A stretch of DNA of 64,000 bases from Lineus longissimus (lineage: Eukaryota > Nemertea > Pilidiophora > Heteronemertea > Lineidae). Shown here one piece after another: positions 11,637 through 26,600 of this stretch. Every line of letters starts with the position of its first letter. Position 1 is the first letter of the stretch. The stretch covers positions 5,024,001 through 5,088,000 of the forward strand of contig NC_088323.1 of assembly GCF_910592395.1 (NCBI RefSeq), in the 5' to 3' direction. Below the pieces are notes generated by a model. It ran no database searches. It was not told where the DNA came from and saw nothing but the letters and a program-made list of their open reading frames with translations. The position numbers were made by a program, and so were the translations under genes.

Positions 11637-14600
11637 CTGAAACAAACAAAGCCCCTGAAGCTGAATGAAAGGGTGCATGCCGCAAGAAGCATTGAAATAT
11701 CATGCAGGTGATTAGCAGAAGCAGTAAGTGATAGCAAGAGTCACAGGTGTCCTGAAATGCTTTCCGGCTGAAAGTGAAAAGGTTTGCACCTGCGCAAACT
11801 TCTAAAAAATTAAATTTTCAGAATTTCTTTTTTATAGACAGATTATTGAATTTCTTTTTGTTTTTCTTGTCGAAAAATAAACCAGACAGAACAGACTCCT
11901 TCAGGGCACAACTTTGTGACAGAAGCAGGGAAAGGGTAAACTTCCGCAGTTTAAGCTGAAGAAAAAAAGTATCAGAATTATTTGAATCGTGCAAAGTGGT
12001 TTTCTCAAGTTTGCTAGATTATATAAGGCACCAACTATCTTTATTTCCTTTGGAGCACAACCTCAGGATAGTTACTTGGGTGAACCACCACCAGATCTGT
12101 CTTAATCTCAATGTCGAGAGTTATTCTTTACAAAGATAATTCAGAACTGACCAGTGTCAACCGAAACCAATCTCCAGTGAAACACGGCAGCAATGCAAGA
12201 CAGCCCGCCCCACCCCCAGCCAAAAACCCAGAACATGAGTTGCCAAGACACGGAAACAATACCCCCCCCCCCCACCCCACCCCTCGGCCTCAAAAACATA
12301 GTCGGAGACATCAAATCAAGACACTGAGTAGGCCTACTCCTGCCTTCTTATGCCATGGGGTAGACTAACTTTCTAAGGTAACTCCATAAAGGCGTCTTAA
12401 TCAAAATGCTAGATCATCATGAACATGACACCAACCATAGACTTCTCCCGACAGTGGCCTTATTGTGAATTCCCGACGGAAAATTTAGTAGAACAGAAAT
12501 GATTGGCACATTCAGAACTATGGCAAAAACTGATTGACATAGAGTGATTCATAACAAGGCATCATGCAATGCTGTTACTCATTATGTTCTAAATCACCCA
12601 GGACTGCCTATATCAGCAGTATCTAAATCACCCAGGACTGCCTATATCGGCAGTATCTAAATCACCCAGGACTGCCTATATCGGCAGTATCTAAATCACC
12701 AAGGACTGCCTATATCGGCAATATCTAACTCACCCAGGACTGCCTATATCGGCAGTATCTAAATCACCAAGGACTGCCTATATCGGCAATATCTAACTCA
12801 CCCAGGACTGCCTATATCGGCAGTATCTAAATCACCAAGGACTGCCTATATCGGCAATATCTAACTCCCAGGACTGCCTATATTGGCAGTATCTGAATCA
12901 CTAAGGACTGCCTATATCGGCAGTATCTGAATCACCCAGGACTGCCTATATTGGCAGTATCTGAATCACTAAGGACTGCCTATATCGGCAGTATCTGAAT
13001 CACCCAGGACTGCCTATATTGGCAGTATCTGAATCGCCCAGGACTGCCTAAATCGGCAGTATCTAAATCACCAAGGACTGCCTATATCGGCAATATCTAA
13101 CTCACCCAGGACTGCCTGAATCAGCAGTATCTGAATCACCCAGGACAGCCTAAATTGGCAGTATCTAAATCAGTCCTGGGTTGAGAAGAACTGAAGTTAG
13201 AATTTACACACACCCCAGTAGAAAGTATTAGCTGTACGGGCAGGATTTCACCAAAGAAGTGTCAAAACATGGTTAATTCTATCATGCATTGCTGAACAAG
13301 TCATTCTCTCTTTGAAACTAGTTTCGAAGTGGTCCAAGAAGAATAGGTAAACATGCTTTTCAAAAGTAAATATTTCACTTTTTCAGCAGTCCCAATTATT
13401 TTCTTGGCTTTTAAAAAAAACACCTATTATTCTGTATCAAATCCCAATAAAATTTTTAGTCAAATCAAAAACAAATGCTCCTCCTTTTTTTTAAATCACG
13501 GGACCCCAGATTTTAGCTAATGTCTTCAAACATCACCAGAAACAGACTAACGGCTGCAGTCAGCGGCAAGATAGAATACAAGATTTTCCAGAAATCACTT
13601 CAGAAATGGAAGATTTTCCAGAAAACTCTTCCAACTATTTTTAATTTGTATCCCAAAAGTTTAACAATATTTTAGCAAAAGCTATTCCAGTTTGCGCTCT
13701 CGTGTGAAATCCTGCCCACTCCTGATCTGCGATTCCCTCTCATCCCGTTAGATGGCGATCCCATCTCCCCTGCTGTTGATACGCTGCATTCTGCATGATC
13801 TGCCTCATCACCATCTTAAAGAGAACAGACAGAAAGGGGAGACTGCATTAAGCTGTGGCCCTGAGAAAGGGGGGTATTATTATTAACTTTGACCTCTTTT
13901 GTAAAAGGGACATGAGTGGGGTTCCATGTGAAAATGTTGTCCTCAGAACTGCCCTTTTTGCAAAAAGCAATAGCTTCAAGTCAAGCGCATATATGCAGCA
14001 ACTCTATTGGAACTAGCATTACACAAAACTTCTTTATTATTCCATCATTTTCTAGCTCTTTCTCTATCAAGTTTTTTCAAGGAAGTATCAACCGAAATCT
14101 GTTAAAAGTTAGGATTTTTGTCCCTGTGTGAAAGTAGAAAGGTCAAAATAGTTGGCAAGCAGCACAAGGACAGAGTATCATGCAAGATGAGGGCCTACAC
14201 AGAGCTAGATTTAGGATTGGATCACACTAATCTATAAACTGCACTTTGCAATCGAAGTTAAAATTGGGGGTTGATCATCATCATCATCATTATTTAGGCA
14301 TTTTGGCCTAGAAATTCGGCCTTTGCCAAATCGCCCGATATCAACGACGGTCTAGATTTATAATACCATCTGCTTACACTATACATGCTGAAACTTCACA
14401 GCAATGGGTAAAATCCTTGGCAAGTGTTAATAAGGCACAGAATACGTGACCTTTTGACATCCCTGATTAACTAAGAACCTTTCTACTGGGAATATCAGAA
14501 CTTGGATTAGAACGGGGAATAAGTAAAAACAGCATAGAACAATTGAAACAGCAGGATAGAACATTTTGCCTGTGTGCGAGAACTGCAATCAAAGGAAAAC

Positions 14601-17600
14601 CTGCTGAAACACAGAATCAGGAGCGCACGGGATGAAGCGGCAGAGGTAAAACTATCAAGGTCTTTAGGATCAACCTTGCCAACCCATTGACATTGGTCAA
14701 AAAGAGTATTAATTCTCCCGAAAGTGTGGGCTGGCACGTTTGCTCGAGAGACCTTGACAGTTTAACCTGAAGAGAAGCTGAAGCAAAGGCCATGCAGCAA
14801 ATGAAGAAGGCAAACGAGAAAAAACATCAAGAAGAACAGGACACAGATGGACGACAAGACCATCCTCTCTCTTTGTAGTAAACCCCAGTTTATACATGGA
14901 TGTGGAGAGGACCCACGGCAAACGATGGCCAACTGGACAAATCCAGTCCCACGAGGAGCTGCCACCTCATGACCCACAAGGTGCTGCCACCTAGTGACCC
15001 ACGAGGTGCTGCCACCTCATGATCCATGAGGTGTTACCACCTCATGACGAGTAAAGTTACCAATACTTTTAGCCCGCCAAACCGCAAAGCCCCTGGCTGG
15101 GGAACCAAGTGGTGTACTCATTTCCTATTCGTTATTCTCGATTCTATTATTCAATTCTCAATTACTGACCGACAAGCAGGAACCAATCTTTTCTAAACTT
15201 TGAGATTTCTATAGAAGGCCATTCCATTCCATACCTCAGTAGGCTCCATTAGACCCGCTTCTGGCATCTCCTGCTGGTAGGCCTGAGGGGGCGGCTGGGC
15301 GTACATCATCTCCGGGGCCGCTGCAGGTTGCATTGTGGGATACGAGAGATAGGCACCAGGGCTACTTGCCATCGCTGCTGGGGTAGGGCTCTGCAATTGT
15401 AAAGAAAAGAAGAAGTTTTGTAAGTGAACTGATAGGTGAATATAAGCCTCCTGGCCAGAATACTAATACTCATACTGTCTTCAACTGTTTCAAAGTCCTG
15501 CATTGGGATGCCTAACATGCATTCAAAAGAACACAACACATCGACGGGAAGAATGCAGAAACCTCGATGCAGTTCGGATCAAGGTTCACTTTGGTTGCGA
15601 GAACAAGCTCATACAAACACCATCTGCTTGAACTCGGTGAAACACGATATATGGATATTATATTTATACTTGGGGCATGATGCTAATAAAAACATGAACA
15701 TACTGTATATTGTTGGAGGTGTTATGGAAAACGACATCCAAGCTGAAGAATATAATACAGATGAACCTCCCCCTGCAGCTAATTGGTATATATTATGGAA
15801 AGATTTTATGCTAGTAGTGGGCAAACCCGCTAGAGGGAAGTATATTTTTCTATCAATAGCGCGAGGCAGGGGATGTCACGTTGGATGTAATGCCTGGAAC
15901 ATACTGGAGGATCAGGGTTTTTTCCCACCAAACTGTTATCAACAGTGCATGACACGGACATTAAAAAAACAAAGGTGTGTTTTTTTTATCGGTGTGCGGT
16001 ACCGTACAACTTTCTCTCTCAGGGGGGGGGGGGGTTGATGACTGGTGAGGCAGATGTAATTTTCAATTCGTCGAAATATGGAATCGACTCGAACTTTAGT
16101 TCAAATATGCCACTGATAATGTCACTGGTGCCAAAATCTAGTTCTTTTGATAGTGATTCTCATCTTTTTCAAAAATGGCAATTAAAAAATGTTAAAATCA
16201 GCAACAAGACACTTCCGAGGATAAAATTACAAAAAATGGATTACACTTCACTTTTAAGGAAAAAAGCGGTTTCTGCATAAAAGTTAATCTAACCATGTCT
16301 TAAAGTTTTGCATCAAGTTATGCAATTAGGGTCATGCATTGAGTTATGCGCAAGGAGGATGATCAACAAACCACTCGGGCAAGGTACCACAGCCTGCGCT
16401 GTCCACACTCACCTGCCATCTCCACTGTGAAGCTGCAGCCTGGGCAGCAGACGCCCATGTCTGAGGTGTGTGAGGCTGGAACCAAACATGAAATAATTAT
16501 TATAATGTCAGTGTCCCAAGGGAAGTTAGAGGGCATTACAGACTTCTCAAACCTACCAAAGCCTGCACAATTATGCTTTTGAACCCCTTACGCACACTCC
16601 ATGATCAGCATTTTTGTTCTCAGCGCCTTTATTTTGGAATACCCTGTATAATAATCAAGTGGACCGTGTTGAAGGTGTAGAGTTATATAGGTGAGTCTTC
16701 AAGGTTAGCCTGGAATACTTCAGTTGTGCATCTTCAGCAATAACTATCGGTTCTGGCGTAAATTAGCCACATTTTCTACCCAGGCCACAAATGAGTAACA
16801 GGCTCTCACACAATAACGCAAGCGTAGAGATAAGAGTGAAGATTCACTCCCAGGGCAAGCTTTGAAAAGTTGCATGTTTGCGCCTCGTTAACTTTACCTA
16901 TCAAAGCTGTGCATTGAAGAGCATAAATCCGTGAACACTTTGGCCGAATTGTCTTGAAAGGTTCGGTGATAGGGAATGTGATACCAAGGTGAACTATTAA
17001 CATTGGTGCAGGTGTCTTCTTTGGGCTTTCTCCCAAGCTAACTTAAACAGACTCGTGTGTGTGCATTTTCGTTAGAATCTACAGATCAATGTACATCATG
17101 TCAAAGTGAAAGGAGTTCTTCCTCGAAAGAATCCACAGTGCATTTATAAGTGTATTTCTCTAATGTATGCTTCTTTCAATTAAAGTTTGGTGAAAATTTT
17201 ACTGCGCTTTTGTCACACCATAAATTTTCTCAAATCAATTAGCACAAATATCAATATAATCCAAAGTTGATATCAGTCGTTAAAAGCACTTCACACTATT
17301 ACCCTAGCTTTTGGTCTTTAGATTCATGATGTAAGCTCTTCGGCCTACTCATCGGTAGTCCGAACACCAGTTACTGGTCGAACAGAGCAGTCATTTTGAC
17401 AAGAACCTTGGCCTACATTTCAGGCCTACATTTAGCTCCGCACACAACCTCGTGATGTTTGGTGACACAACCAACACATCTGGTATCAATTTGACCAGTC
17501 ATTAGTTTAAAACTCCCTGTAGACCTTTACCTTGTAGGCGTTGAGGAGACTGAACTCTGGCGTACTCACATGTGGCTGATATGCGGAATATTGCGGTTGC

Positions 17601-20600
17601 GTCATGGCATAAGCGACATGCTGGGGGACGGCCATTACAGGGTACGTTGGCTGCAAGAACAAGAGAACACAATCTTATACGAGTTGTCATTTGATCAATG
17701 GCGCTTGTTTGCGAAGTGTTTCTTGGGCCATGATTGTTAACTCGTTCCCAACCATGAACGTAGCCCGTGGATAGGCGTTCTAGAAAAGAATGCATAAGAC
17801 TAACAGCATACTGTCCCACGCTAACCAGAAGAGTTTTAAAGCAATCTGAAAGTGAAGTAAAAGAAAGCTGGGTTTTTTCCCAGGGAGACATTAGCCAGGT
17901 AGTTCTCTGTAACTTAGGAAGGTGACTGGGAACAGTCACTGGCAGTTAAGGGACCAGACCAGAGCAAAAGTACACTAGCTAAAATAACTGGAAATTATTT
18001 GATTTTTCTACAGAACAGATCCCTGCTGAGAAACTATAATTGGATATTTTAACACACGTCTGGACATTGAGAAACATCTACAGCTCGGCAACACGGATGC
18101 CAGAATGCTCCAGACTTTCCCACAGTCACAAGACAGAGATTTCCTGAGTATAAGGTATGCATCTGATACCAGAATTTTTTAACTGTACATATTGCAGTAG
18201 ATAAGGTTTTGTAACACAACTCCTGCAGCAGAGCGCATTCAAGGACCCGCCCACTTGAAAGATAACATTGTCAGCCAGACAGATACACTTTACATCTATC
18301 TTGCTCTCAAAACACCCACACTGTGTGATGTGCCACACCATGCAGCTTCATTCCCCTCGGCCTTGGAGATAAGACCTACATACTTTCAAGAAATTACATT
18401 TCGTATTTACAAACTTATTCAAAAGGTGCAAACATTTGCAAATACAGCTCTTTCAATTCAGCAAGTATTACATGACAGTATCAATGTTCTCCAGCCCTCA
18501 CATAAAAGGGAGGAGCACCTCTAAAAACAGATTTTTGCAACTTGCAGTGAAAAACCAGCCTTTTCCACCCCCACTTATAAAGAATTCCACAGAGAAAATT
18601 GCCCATCAAATCCAATCTACACTGGCAACTCCCATAGCGCCTCACCTCCCCACAACAGAATCTGACTAGTGGCAACACCAAAAGTTGTCGCCTCACACTA
18701 AAAGTACTTTGGAGCTAAATTACTAGCGGCCTGGCCTGTTTATCTGTGAAAGCAATTGCTTTATACCAGTTAGGTGTTCCTAAAATCAATCTCAGATCAC
18801 CATCTTATTGTTGATAAGCAAGTGAGATTGTTAAAATAATCGCTTCACCTTTTATTTGTAAATAACCCGGGGAGGTGAGGCAGCAAGGTGGGCACAAGGT
18901 TTTAAAGACACTCAGATTATAAAGCTAGCGGGGGAGAGAGCCAAAACACAGCTCAATCGGTACCATGTCCCACACATCATGGATTATTCAAAGACCAGCG
19001 CACGAAATTCAGGGGCAAATGCGTATAGAGTGCCCTTCAATCTAGAACTTTCTGAAGGCAACTTTGTCTTCATTAATTTTCATTTGAAGTGTGCTCCAGC
19101 AAAAGTGCACTTTTTCGAGAAGAAATTGCTGTGCCTTTTGAAGGGAATTGTGAGCACTGGTAGACTATGCTAAGGCCGAAGGGTTGGTCGAGCTACCTAG
19201 GCCCTGAATAGCATTCACAGTGACAGCTTCATCTCTAACTTGTGGTCATGATTTCTGCCGTTTCATCACCAAGCATCAGTTTGACCTTAATCACAGAGTA
19301 CAAAGGCATTCGGTCAGCTTATTTCCACCTCTTTGATGAGGAGTATAAAATGATGTCTCAACCAGCATACCACTTCTCCAAAAGAAACCCTCCAATAGGG
19401 TTGAACACAAGGCAACTAGTACCAAGGATTTATAGGTCAGACACCTGATGGAATTGATAACGAGCACTGATGTGTAGCTGGTAAACAATATTTAGCACTT
19501 CGATACACAGTCTATTTGCATAAAGAAATCTATGCACGAAACAGTCTGCCAGAACATCTTTGAGTTTGAAACGTACTCCAGGAGACAACATCAAGAGTCG
19601 ACAAGCATTTAAAATCCTCCTCTATCTCTGCCCACCCAAGCTAAACTAACTTGACAAAATGAGAACGAAAAATCCTTGGCTTCATCAAGTTTTAAAGTTC
19701 TAGTAGTTCATCACTCCCAGCCGAGTCTCACCCGCTCCTACCCCAGTCACTGTTTGCTTCCCCTACTGGTCAAGCTCAAGTGAGCGCCTTCTGGTTGCTC
19801 CTTGAAATCTCTGATTGATTTCTGTGGAGACCGGGGTAATAATATGGTATCCCAAAAGCGCTTTCAAAACATTCCCCACCTCCAGCCTCTTTCTTTTCAG
19901 TCGACTGGCCCGTCAAAACAATCAACTAAGCAGATTCTCCGGCAGACAATGTAAAATGTTCTCTGTTGCCGTTATCTTCTTCTCTCTGCTTAGTCTGCAA
20001 ATGACTGACATGCCAGAGCCACTCACAGCGGGAGACGATATAGCTAAGTCTTCTAGAAGAAAGGCCAAAAAGATGATGCATTTTAACCCCTTCTTCAAGG
20101 CACAATATCATTTCAGAAGCTGAAATGGCAAAAATTGGGTTGAAAATGTTTTGTTTCCTGTGAGTTTTCCCACGTGCTGCATGTGAAGAGAAAATGTACA
20201 CAGTTCAGGGCACATCAAATTCATATCCTATCTACACTATTTCTAATGAAACTTTTCTGTCGGGTCATCGAGTAGTCTTTTCAGAGTTGCACAATAAATG
20301 ACCAAAATCTGAATACTCTCATACAAAGCTTAAAATTAGAAAGTTTAGGAATGATACAATACCTGCTAAGGGAGGATGGTTCCTTTTGGCAAGAGCAAAT
20401 GCAGCGCAGGAGATGACTTCCAGGTTGGATATATGTTCATCTGTTTTTGTAAAAGAGGGGGGGGGGCAAGACAACTCCCCCAATGCCGAGAGTAGCAATG
20501 AGAAACCTGGAATTCATTTGTTTTGGCCATGGGATGCGACTTGCGAGAATCTAGGAATTCGTTTGTGTGGCCTCGGGATGCGGAATGAAGAGCCGTGAGG

Positions 20601-23600
20601 GGGCAGAAGCAAGTAATCACGTTTAAACATGCTCGCTGATGAGAGATACATCTCAGGTCAAAACAGGTAGGCCTAAATCTGCCAATCAACACATCCCTAT
20701 CGAAGGGAAAACTTGGCTACAACAAATGTATGTCATGCACATAGCAGTTCTGCATTGAAGGCCGATCTTCAGAGATTGATCTCGATCAAGTTGTCTGTAA
20801 AGTATTTAACCTGCCTTCCATCTGATTCTGATAGGTCGCTCTTTCAAATAATGAGTTGAGAGCTGAGTCGCTCTCTGTCATATGAGGACACTGGGACCCG
20901 CTGAACTAAAGACAAAAGACGTGTGACGAATAATATTAATGAGTTGATGAGCTGAGGATCAACTGAAACTGTTAAAGAGAGTCGCTCTCTATCATATGAG
21001 TACACTGGGACCCGCTGAACTAAAGACAAAGGACGTGTGACGACCCTAACTTTACTTTTTGGGATAGATTGTAAGCTAAAAATGGAAATTTCGAGGCAGG
21101 ATAGGCTTTGTTTCTTCCCATTTGCAAAGTGTTTGATGAGAGGATGTGACTGAGAGTTCAAAACTACAAAAGAATTTAAAACCAACTTTTGCGCCAAGCT
21201 GCTGGGGGGAACAATCTGGGACCCCCTGGCAGTATCTGGAGCACTCATGTTCTACTTCAAGGCTTGGCACTCAATCAGGCTGCTCATGATGGTTGGAAGG
21301 TTCACCAACTAGGGAAATGGAAAGGAAAACATCACACTGGCCATTGGCATGATTGGCAAACTGTGTTCTGTATGCTTGGCATGTGGATCGAAGCCCGGTG
21401 TTCAATAACTGAGCAAGGTGATGAAATGGTGATCCCTCATCAAGAGAAGATTTGTAAAACTCATCTGGCAAGGCTATGGCAGGTAGAGATGTGGGAATAC
21501 CTTGACTGACCTTTGCCAACAAGGGAACGTTTCATAAGTGGATGGCTGTTGGAATGGCGGGGGGGGCCTGTGGGGGGCCAGTGCCCGTCATCTCTGACGT
21601 CCGGGCTCGATTCCTGGTAGTGGTATACTCATGTGGTAGATAGGGTGACTCTCCCCGACAGCGTAGGACTCCCCCAATTTCAAATTGCATAATGTTAAGT
21701 ACATATCGGGATGTACTAATCAAATTGTGAGGCACCTCCCCCGTCCGGATGTGTAATATGGTAAAATGGTAAGATGTTTTAATCTGGGCTTGAGAGCTCA
21801 ATTGCCTGATGTAATTTGATTATCATGGGAATGTAAGCCAATCACTGAGGTAAAATTTCTGAGGCTCAACTGCTTTGACTGGGGTCGGGGTTCAAATTCC
21901 TTTCAGTTTGCACCTTGAAAGGGTAAGTCTGCCCATAAGGAGCTTCATAGCCTGGTTAGTGCTGCTGGCAACCACGCCACAGGGCCCGAGAGAATTCAGG
22001 ACAGTGTATCTGGATGACCCGGCATTGGTTTCAAGCAGCTAAAATTCCTGGCTCTTCACAATCCTTCGAATGAGACTTTTGACCCAGGTACCTTTGGTCT
22101 GGGGTCTATGCCAAGTCAAGCAAAAGACCCCACCAATTGAGAAACATGAGTAGCTTATGCCAAAGTCGGTGGGTGTCACAAGGCCAATGTTGTGTAAACC
22201 CAACTGGCACCTAAACTGTAGTGGCATGTCGCTAATCCTGCCATGGTCTTTGAGGAGGAATTACCCCCTGGAGACTTATGCCTCCACAAGGAGAGCAACA
22301 CTGAAGAAGAAGAAGAAGAAGAAGAAGGACAATACCGATTCTTTCAAATAGTGTAAAGTAACGGGCCTACCTGTGTTTGTGCTGCTTGGTAAACTTGACC
22401 AGAACCGTCCTGTGAGAATACAGCCATGCCGTTCTGATATGTATAGGGGATGGAACCGTTTGTGAATAACACAGTACTGGGTGAAAATGATGTTTCTGAA
22501 ATAAAGAGTGAAATAAATGTTGGGTCTTTTTTCAATTTGATATTCAGTCACTCTTCCAATGATTTCAACTTGCTGTGTAAAAACGAAATCACTCGGGGTG
22601 CTACTATAACATTTATTTCAGGCAAAGGACAACAATACAGTCAACTGTTACTAGTCCTAACAAAATGAATTCAAATGCCTTTCAAAAACTCAAATATTAT
22701 CAAGAGACAGAGATCAACTCAAAAAGATCATAATAAGCAATATCGTCATACATCAGAATGTTGAATAGTCGTGATAATTTGCAAAACATTCCAAAGATGT
22801 TGCGTCATATGGTGATAATTTGTACAGCATCCCCATGAAGCAGGGATAATTTACACAACATTGACGTCTGATGCATGTTGTGGTAATGTGGTTTCAGACC
22901 TTTACATAACCCTGAGACATTACTATTTTTATGTTCAAACTCTCGTATCGAAAATTCCCGATTTTTCTATTGTAAGCAGAGTTGTATACTTTTTTACTCA
23001 CCCGGCCGAGGAAATGCTTGCTGAAAACAGAGAGAAAGTTATTACAGTTTTTTTATTACTTCGGTCAATCATCGGCCTGAGCCTAACTAACGAGCCACTG
23101 CGATCTTGTGGCTCAGCGTCGCGACTGGCGGTCAAGAGGTCCCTGGTTCGATACCCACAGTCGGCATGAGACTAAGCAAGTCTCTTTGCGTAACACGCCT
23201 CAGTCCACCAACTTTGAACTGATGGTTGGTCTTAACATTAGCATTGTGTTGCTTTGTGATTTCCAAACCACTGGATGAGGTTGCCCTACTCTTATTACAC
23301 TAACCGATCCACACCTGCATGTCTGGGTACAAGGTTTATTTCACCTGTACCATTCGACTGTTTTGATAGCCTCATTTTGCTAGCAAAACACTGAACAGAG
23401 TCGGCTGCTATCCTTGATCTTAACTGTTTTTTTACAAATCCTCCTCCAAAAATGCGGTAGAAATGACCAAGTGTTACATGCTGTAACCCTTCAAAATAAA
23501 GACAGGATCCTCCAGTAATGGGATATCTCTATCCAAACTCCATTAACTTTGAGGGACCCTTCAAAAATGACATGGGACCCTTGAATATCTAAATTTGTGA

Positions 23601-26600
23601 GAGTTTTGTGGAAGCCCTGGTGCTCCCTGGATAATTCCAACTTTTTCATTCCAGCAGGGTTAGAATATGTGTTGACCACTTTTAAGTTATGCCCCCACAA
23701 AATCTATCGCTTATTTGTATAGTGATATAGCTCAGTTGGGAACCAGCTCAGTTAATACCATTTCTATTAAAATAGAACCCAGGACTTCCCGAAAAGTGTG
23801 ATGGCCAACCTACAATTTATACTTATATTTATTGTTGCTGAAGCCGATTGTATTTTCTGTGAAAATATTGTGGAAGGAACTGGGCTAGCTCTCAGGTATA
23901 CATTAGCCTTAGCTTATTACCTGCATCTTAGCGATACATGAGAATGCATTAGCATGGCGTGCTGCGGTGATATCTAGCTTACAGATTCCAACATGTATAT
24001 ACAGATGTTGAAACCGGGGCAGAAAAACTCTTGCCAAGTTGTTCTAGCTAACTTGCTCCAACAGGAAAACATGAGGTTTGCTCGCCTTGCATAATTGTCG
24101 CTATATTCATGAGTATTCTTGACCTTTGACCTCATAGAATCACTTTTTTTTCAAGCCCACAATATTCCAGGTCAATATTTTTCAATTCTAAAATAAGTTT
24201 CACTCTTGTCTCACCTGTTTTCGGATCGCTGGCCCAATATTCAGCTTTCTATCTTTAAACACCAGGTTGTCTGACTGAAAATATAAACAAATCACAAATA
24301 TACAGACTTCCTCAAAGTTCAACCAATTGTTAATAGCCGCTTGATTGATGTCTTGTACTGGCAAAAACTTCAGAAGTGCTATGAATCAATGTTTGTATTG
24401 GGTCGTCATCTCAGACAACATCTCAATGATCAAGAACTTGGACAATTTAGAAGGTGTCACCAAAACCATAGACAGAAAAAGGTGTTGACAGGTCTTTGTT
24501 TAAAAAGCAAAGGTCAGGCATGCTTAGCTCCAAGAAAAATTTCCTGGAATCTTGTTCTGTTCTTGGAGATGGCCATCTGCAGTGTCAATGCCCCTTTCAG
24601 AAAAATATTGGGTATATTTTTCAGACAAACCTCTTTTTTAATAATTTTTTCTGCATCCTCTTGGGTATCGAACGTGATAAAGCCATATCTGCAAAATGAA
24701 ACAATAGGCATCGTCAAAAAAAGGTACAAAATATGAATGGTCCCGCATAATTGGATAATTGGTCCCGCATTGAGCATTTTCATTGAATTTGACCTCTGTA
24801 ATCAGGGCACCTCTCTAACACATCACTTGTGTGTCCTAAGAGAGGGTCTTCTTCATCGTAATTTGTATTTAATTTAGTCTGGTTACACAACTTACCCTTT
24901 TGAGACACCCGCTCGATCTGCAATAATCTTACTGTCTTTGACACTGCCATACGATTGGAAGAACAATTTTAACTCTGATTCACTAGTCTGAAGAATAAGA
25001 AGAGGAAGGATGGAGTTATAACTGGTACAGTTCTCCAGCAGGCTCACAGAACTTTTCATGCAAAATTCAAATATGGAAGTTTTTTTAAAAACTTGACAAA
25101 ATGTCTGTCTTGTAGTCAAATACAGGAATGGGACAGCAGACTCAAGACTCTGAGCAAAAACAAAACCATGAGACAATTTTCCGCAACCAAGTGAAATGCT
25201 GAATACTTTTTACAAAGAACAAGATAAAGTCGTTCGATAGTTAAGCAGAGAAACATCTTGTAAAACATGCTTTGCCTTGTGGGCTACCGAGCTAACATGG
25301 CAAGCTCAGCCTCAGCGCATATCTGTAACTTAGCTGCTATTTTTAGCAATGGTGATGACCCAGGTATGCTTGAGTGTGTGATCCGAGGAGTGAGAAAATG
25401 CAGCTCACTGACCCGTAGAATGATCAGAAAAAGATAACCTGCCATTACTAGGTAGAGGTGTTGTTACAATTTTCATTCAAAACGCAACACCCAGGAGCGA
25501 TTCTATCAGCATGAATCCACTTCTAACATGAGCAAAAATACTTGAAAGCCTGCAAGGCCAAGGACATACACGCTATTTGCTACAAGGACAAGAACACATT
25601 TGCTTCAGTAAGTACACTCACATTCGCGGCAATTCCTCCGACAAATATTCTGTTCGGGATGACTGTGCCGTACTTGGGAGCATGTGTACTTGTGATCCCG
25701 CTGACCGGTGTACTTGACGGCGATACTTCTCCCGACGAAGACTGAAAAGACAATTGATTTATTTCAGACGGAATTTTTTTTCAACCCACGTTATTATAAC
25801 TCCCCTTATTGTAATTGTTGAGAGCGCACTAGTTTGGGTAGGTCATTCATCAGACAGTCAAAACAAACCTACATAAAACATTGTAATGAAGTATGGAAAA
25901 GTACACGGATTTCTCGGTTTTACCAAGTTCAAATTACTTCATGGAGGAGTTTCTTGTAGACTATCTTGTGATCATAGTTGATACTAGAATAATCCACTTG
26001 TCAAATTCAAATCATTCACACCCAAGAAAGCGCATCCAGACTGCTGTACCAAGAGATGGGGCAAACAGAATCTCATCACAATATTTACAAATTTCACAGG
26101 CAACTGGAGTTTTCAATCAAAAGTTATCGATCAAAAGAATTAAACTTGAAAGTATCATGGGGACATGAACATTTCGACAGTAAAGAATTCAAAAGTATCG
26201 GTAAACAGTTTGAAGAAGTTTGTCTGATGTCAGGGTAAACTCCTGTTGCCTGTGAAAAGGGTATTTTAAAAAAACAAAAAAATCAATGGCTGAAATCATC
26301 TATAAGACTAAACCAGTTTTGGCCTTCATTCATTGGCTCCCATGAGTTCATTCATTTCTAGGCAAACCTTTGAATACATCTACTGTTTGACCAATTTTTC
26401 GCCGCAACATAACTGTTTTATCTCAAAGCTCCTCCAAGAAAAAAACACTTTGATTTCAAATCCATGGAAATAACCAGATAGCACTTTTTTTCCCCAGTGA
26501 AATGAGCCTTTCCTAAAAATCAGAAAAAGTTCACCCATTGGGTTGCTCAGATTGGCACTACCACATGTAACTGCATGAACTGATCCATGGGTAAAATTTT

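Larger units (their letters stand above)
15391..22370. other. boule introns 8-10
   Basis: Outside exons 9 and 10 I see no coding exon. A 200-codon plus-strand open frame at 15436-16038 has no family motif or ATG-context support and overlaps a G-run. Repeats inside this stretch are listed separately. Confidence 0.55.

Noticed and set aside
11423-11737. Second minus frame overlapping the boule last exon
   Set aside because: Shadow of the true frame; the family-like phase joins at 11636.
12588-13175. CRISPR array
   Set aside because: The units are contiguous near-identical repeats without unique spacers, in an animal intron; it is a minisatellite.
15436-16038. 200-codon plus-strand frame as a gene
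   Set aside because: It lies between boule exons on the other strand, ends in a G-run, and has no family motif, splice structure or promoter.
17502-17939. 145-codon minus frame over boule exon 9
   Set aside because: It is in a different frame from the exon that gives PVMAVPQHVAYAM and runs through the splice sites.
23095-23170. tRNA gene
   Set aside because: A- and B-box-like motifs are present but the cloverleaf (acceptor stem and anticodon arm) does not form; SINE head preferred.
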